Below are positions 5,859 to 8,773 of a stretch of DNA of 8,773 nucleotides, one piece after another. This DNA comes from Sulfuricystis sp964478415 (GTDB taxonomy: Bacteria > Pseudomonadota > Gammaproteobacteria > Burkholderiales > Rhodocyclaceae). The translations under genes were made by a program, and so were the position numbers. Position 1 is the stretch's first letter. Each line of letters opens with the position of its first letter. The notes under the pieces are model-generated. The model searched no databases. It saw only the letters and a list, made by a program, of their open reading frames with translations, and was not told the origin of the DNA. The stretch is from NCBI GenBank assembly GCA_964478415.1, contig CAYZII010000073.1, positions 1 to 8,773 on the forward strand. The letters are read 5' to 3'.

Positions 5859-7915
5859 GTCAGCTTGCGGTAGATCTCCGCTACCTTGAACGGCAGCTTG
5901 CGCACGTCGTCGAGCACCGTGTAAGCAGCCGGCCCCATCATGTGCTTCAGATAATCGGCCCCCTGGCGGTCGATCGTGATGCAGTAGCTGCGCACGCCGA
6001 GATCACGCGCCTCCTGCAGTGCGCGGCGGGTGTCCTCGATGCCGTAGGTGCCGCGGTATTCGTCGCCGAAATCGTCCGGGCGGCCGTCCGACAGCGTCAC
6101 CAGCAGCTTGTGGCGCGCCGGCTGGGCGGCGATCAGCTGGGTCAGATGGCGGATCGCCGCGCCCATGCGCGTGTAGTCCTTGGCCTCGATGCCATCGATG
6201 CGCGCGCGCACCGCATCGTCATAGGCGTCGGCAAAGCCCTTGATGCGGTAGATGTCGCAGCGCGTGCGCGTCCAGCCGGAGAAGCCATAGATCGCATAGG
6301 CATCGCCGAGCGCTTCGAGCGCCTCGCAGAGCATCACCAGCGCCTCGCGCTCGGCATCGTTCACCCAGCCCTTGGTCGAGCCGCTCATATCGACCATGAA
6401 CAGCGCGGCGAGGCTTCTCTCGTTACGCACGCGCCGGCAGAACAGCCGCGCAGAGGGCTCGGCGCCGCTCTTACGGTCATTGACCGCCTCGATCAGCGCA
6501 TCGAGATCGATCTCCTCGCCTTCCGGCTGACGGCCGAGGATGCGATCCTCGCCACGCAGCGCCTCGAAGCGGCGCCTGATCAGCTGAATGAAGGGCGCAT
6601 AACGCTGGCGCGTCTCGCGCACGAAACGTCCGTCACCCGCCTTGACCTCGTTTTCATAGACATGACACCAACCGCGCCGGTAGGCATTGCGATGATAGTC
6701 CCATTCGTCATAGCGGCAATCGGGCGCGCGACTATTCACCAGCTCGGGCGCCTCCGGCTTGGTCCGATCGTCGGGCGTCCACGGCGCCTCGCCCGCCGGC
6801 GCGAGCGCTTGCGGCGGAATCTCGCCCAGGTCCAGCAGCAACGATTGCGCCGCCGCGCGCGCTTCGAGTGTCAGTTGCACCACCTCGCCATCGATGCGCA
6901 CCTCGATCTCACCGCTGAGAGGATCGACCTGGGTGGTCAGTTCACCGCTGCCGGCCTTGCGCTGCCCGGCTGCGCCCTTGAGCGCTCCCAAGGCACGCCG
7001 CAGGGTTTCGCTCTCACGCGCAATACGCTCGTTGCGCACGCGCCAGGCGATGCCGGGCTGCAGGCGGGGGTGAAAACTCGGCGCTGGCGGCACGGCACCC
7101 TGGGCCAGCAAACGCTCGAGCCAGCGCAACGAAACACGCACGTCCGCCGTGGCCGCCTGCAACTCGGCAAGCGCGGGCAGCAGCGTATCCGGCCACGGTG
7201 CGCGCGCGTCAGCGAGCAAGGCGCCCAGTCCCGGCAGCTCGCGCGCCACACAGGCTTCGAGGCGTACCGCCTCGAGCTGGGCCAGCCAGGCGAGCGCCGC
7301 CTCCCTGTCCGGCCAGGCGTCGAGCTCCGCATCGAGGTCGATGGAGAAAGTGCCGAAACGCGTCTGTGCCCACAGCTGCACCGCCAGCGCCTGATACAGG
7401 CGCCGGTTGTCCTCGGCGGCAGCGTGATGCGCGATGCGTGCCGGTAGGAAGATCGTTTCGGTATCGGTCCATGGGAAATCGCCGCTTTTCAGCGCCAGCG
7501 GGCGGCCGGACAGCCCCTGCACGAAGCGGCTCAGACGCTGCTCGACCTCGGCGAACTTCGCTGGCATACGGCCGGCGCGCGCCGCCAGGAAGCCCTCGAT
7601 GTCGCGCAAGGATTCGATCGCTGCGCGCAAGCCCTCCTTGTCGAACACGTCGAGGCCGGCGATCGCCCAGGCCTCGAAGCTTTTTTCATCGAAGCGCGCG
7701 AGCGCCTCAGGGGCCTGTGTGGCGATGAAATGCGCGAGTTCCGTATTCGTCTTCGCCGCGCCACGCGCGATGCGCAGCACGAATTCCTGCTGGTGGCGTG
7801 GTAGCGCCTCGAGGCGTGCCGCCAGCCGCTCGATCGAGCGATGGGAGGGCGAGGCAAACAAGAAGGCGTCGAGCAGCGCTTCCAGCTCAGCGGCGAACAG
7901 TTTTCTTTCGCTCAC
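5852..7915 (-). CDS. VWA-domain protein of the CbbO/NorD family (AAA+ ATPase partner)
   Basis: This 687-residue protein ends in a von Willebrand A domain (about 500-687) with an intact MIDAS: DMSGST (509-514), T582 in DYTRMG, and D610 in LSDGRPDD. Before it lies DEWDYHRNAYRRGWCHVYE (403-421), typical of CbbO and NorD. The long helical N-terminal half (about 1-290) is less conserved. Members work with a CbbQ/NorQ AAA+ ATPase to remodel a client: RuBisCO for CbbO, nitric oxide reductase for NorD. The VWA domain is thought to dock on the client through a metal-bridged acidic residue. The GTG start at 7913-7915 lies 2 bases after the ATPase gene's stop, so translation is probably coupled. The last 180 residues look closer to what I recall of autotroph CbbO, but neither name can be fixed without the client gene. 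Residues 273-281 (GAVPPAPSF) are encoded antisense by repeat copy C. Confidence 0.88.
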   Translation of the reverse strand: MSERKLFAAELEALLDAFLFASPSHRSIERLAARLEALPRHQQEFVLRIARGAAKTNTELAHFIATQAPEALARFDEKSFEAWAIAGLDVFDKEGLRAAIESLRDIEGFLAARAGRMPAKFAEVEQRLSRFVQGLSGRPLALKSGDFPWTDTETIFLPARIAHHAAAEDNRRLYQALAVQLWAQTRFGTFSIDLDAELDAWPDREAALAWLAQLEAVRLEACVARELPGLGALLADARAPWPDTLLPALAELQAATADVRVSLRWLERLLAQGAVPPAPSFHPRLQPGIAWRVRNERIARESETLRRALGALKGAAGQRKAGSGELTTQVDPLSGEIEVRIDGEVVQLTLEARAAAQSLLLDLGEIPPQALAPAGEAPWTPDDRTKPEAPELVNSRAPDCRYDEWDYHRNAYRRGWCHVYENEVKAGDGRFVRETRQRYAPFIQLIRRRFEALRGEDRILGRQPEGEEIDLDALIEAVNDRKSGAEPSARLFCRRVRNERSLAALFMVDMSGSTKGWVNDAEREALVMLCEALEALGDAYAIYGFSGWTRTRCDIYRIKGFADAYDDAVRARIDGIEAKDYTRMGAAIRHLTQLIAAQPARHKLLVTLSDGRPDDFGDEYRGTYGIEDTRRALQEARDLGVRSYCITIDRQGADYLKHMMGPAAYTVLDDVRKLPFKVAEIYRKLTA
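7074..7097 (+). repeat. 24-bp dispersed repeat, copy C (antisense inside the VWA gene)
   Basis: It is identical over all 24 bases to copy A at 3243-3266 and lies on the same + strand, although the host gene is on the - strand. It therefore encodes, antisense, GAVPPAPSF (residues 273-281), a proline-rich stretch in the poorly conserved middle of the protein between helical segments. It looks like a tolerated insertion point. Confidence 0.9.
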
Positions 7916-7917
7916 GC

Positions 7918-8736
7918 TCAGAACACCGCGCGCACCAGGTCGTCGAGGGTTTGCGTCATCTCCGGATCGTCGGTCAACGCGCGGGCCACCGCCGCCTGGG
8001 CCGCGACAGCGGGCGCCATGCCGGCGTTCATTAACTGGGCGGCATGGACGAGCAGCCGCGTGCTGGCGCCCTCGTCGAGACCGGCGCCTTTCAGATTGCG
8101 CGTCAGCTCGCCGAGCTTGACGAGCTTGCGCGCCAGTTCCAGAGCGATGTCGCCTTCACTGGCCACGATCTGCGCTTCGATCTCTGCGGCCGGATAGTCG
8201 AATTCGAGCGCGACGAAGCGCTGCCGCGTCGAAGGCTTGATCTCCTTCAACACACTCTGATAGCCGGGGTTGTAGGAGATCACCAGCATGAACTCCGGCG
8301 GCGCGGCAATCAACTCGCCGCGTTTGTCGACGGCCAGCACACGGCGGGTATCGGCGAGTGGGTGGATCACCACCGTGGTGTCTTTACGCGCCTCGACGAT
8401 CTCGTCGAGATAGCAGATCGCGCCGGCGCGCACCGCGGCGGTCAGCGGGCCATCGAGCCAGACCGTCTCGTCGCCGACGATCAGATAGCGGCCGACCAGA
8501 TCTGCGGTGGTCAGATCGTCATGACAGGCGACTGTGACCAGCGGTCGGCCGAGCTTCCAGGCCATGTATTCGACGAAGCGCGTCTTGCCGCAGCCGGTCG
8601 GGCCTTTGAGCAGCACCGGCAGACGCTGCCGCGCGGCGGCCTCGAACAGCGCGATTTCTTCGCCGACGGGTTGATAGAAGGGTTCTTGCGGCAAGCGCTC
8701 GAGCGCCGGCGTGAGGGTCTTGATGTCGGGGAGCAT
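7918..8736 (-). CDS. MoxR-type AAA+ ATPase of the CbbQ/NirQ/NorQ family
   Basis: This 272-residue protein is a single AAA+ ATPase domain with Walker A GPTGCGKT (45-52), ACHDDLTTADLVGRYL (70-85), Walker B CYLDEIVEA (108-116), VVIHPLADTRR (122-132), sensor 1 SYNPGYQ (154-160), and KPSTRQRF (167-174), which probably supplies the arginine finger. The family forms hexameric rings that, with a VWA partner, activate a metabolic enzyme: RuBisCO (CbbQ) or nitric oxide reductase (NorQ/NirQ). The partner is encoded 2 bases downstream. ACHDDL and PPEFMLVISYNPGYQ recall NirQ, while other stretches match CbbQ equally well, so I leave the symbol open. The ATG at 8736 has AAGAGA 8 bases upstream on the - strand. 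Length is normal and all catalytic motifs are intact. Confidence 0.92.
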   Translation of the reverse strand: MLPDIKTLTPALERLPQEPFYQPVGEEIALFEAAARQRLPVLLKGPTGCGKTRFVEYMAWKLGRPLVTVACHDDLTTADLVGRYLIVGDETVWLDGPLTAAVRAGAICYLDEIVEARKDTTVVIHPLADTRRVLAVDKRGELIAAPPEFMLVISYNPGYQSVLKEIKPSTRQRFVALEFDYPAAEIEAQIVASEGDIALELARKLVKLGELTRNLKGAGLDEGASTRLLVHAAQLMNAGMAPAVAAQAAVARALTDDPEMTQTLDDLVRAVF

Positions 8737-8773
8737 GTCTGCGTTCTCTTGTTGCGTTCTTGGCGACTTTTTT
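8737..8773 (-). other. 5' flank of the CbbQ/NorQ-family gene (window edge)
   Basis: These 37 bases precede the ATPase start. Read on the - strand they hold a modest Shine-Dalgarno, AAGAGA (8745-8750), and an A-run at the very edge. This is too short to tell whether a promoter or another gene of the same operon comes next. Confidence 0.4.

Noticed and set aside
5942..7447. A 501-codon open frame on the + strand opposite the VWA gene
   Set aside because: It is the antisense of a gene with an intact MIDAS and CbbO/NorD motifs. Long antisense frames are common at this GC content, and it has no recognisable domain.

Overview
The window is GC-rich, tightly packed bacterial chromosome. Gene content and protein similarity suggest a betaproteobacterium, probably of the Rhodocyclales / Sterolibacteriaceae / Nitrosomonadales type. 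That placement is an inference from overall protein character and from the purE-purK-tsaC order known in Betaproteobacteria, not from a marker gene. Nine protein-coding genes cover almost everything after a 168-base leader. I see no tRNA, rRNA, CRISPR array, transposase or phage gene.

Left block, + strand, 169-4261: an indolepyruvate oxidoreductase beta-type subunit (iorB), folD, purE, purK and a Sua5-type threonylcarbamoyl-AMP synthase (tsaC). Each overlaps the next by 4 or 8 bases, so this is almost certainly one translationally coupled operon. FolD makes the 10-formyl-THF used in purine synthesis. PurK and PurE carry out the ATP-dependent AIR to N5-CAIR to CAIR steps. TsaC makes the threonylcarbamoyl-adenylate for the universal tRNA t6A modification. 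The redox subunit at the head is the odd member. The leader carries a perfect 10-bp palindrome, a 10-bp direct repeat and a 9-bp inverted repeat.

Middle, + strand, 4305-5848: a two-CBS-domain protein with a strong Shine-Dalgarno, followed by an overlapping class I-like SAM methyltransferase. The methyltransferase appears to lack any ATG, GTG or TTG start at its N-terminus and probably begins at a CTG inside a CTGA overlap.

Right block, - strand, 8736-5852: a MoxR-type AAA+ ATPase (CbbQ/NirQ/NorQ family) and its VWA-domain partner (CbbO/NorD family), 2 bases apart. They form a chaperone pair for activating RuBisCO or nitric oxide reductase, but neither client gene is in view. The two blocks converge with 3 bases between stop codons, inside a perfect 7-bp stem.

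The most unusual signal is a 24-bp sequence present three times in the same orientation, at 3243-3266, 5048-5071 and 7074-7097. Two copies are identical and one differs by a single base. All three lie inside genes (purK, the methyltransferase and, antisense, the VWA gene) and are read in three different frames. The conservation is therefore at DNA level, which points to a dispersed intragenic repeat or signal sequence.
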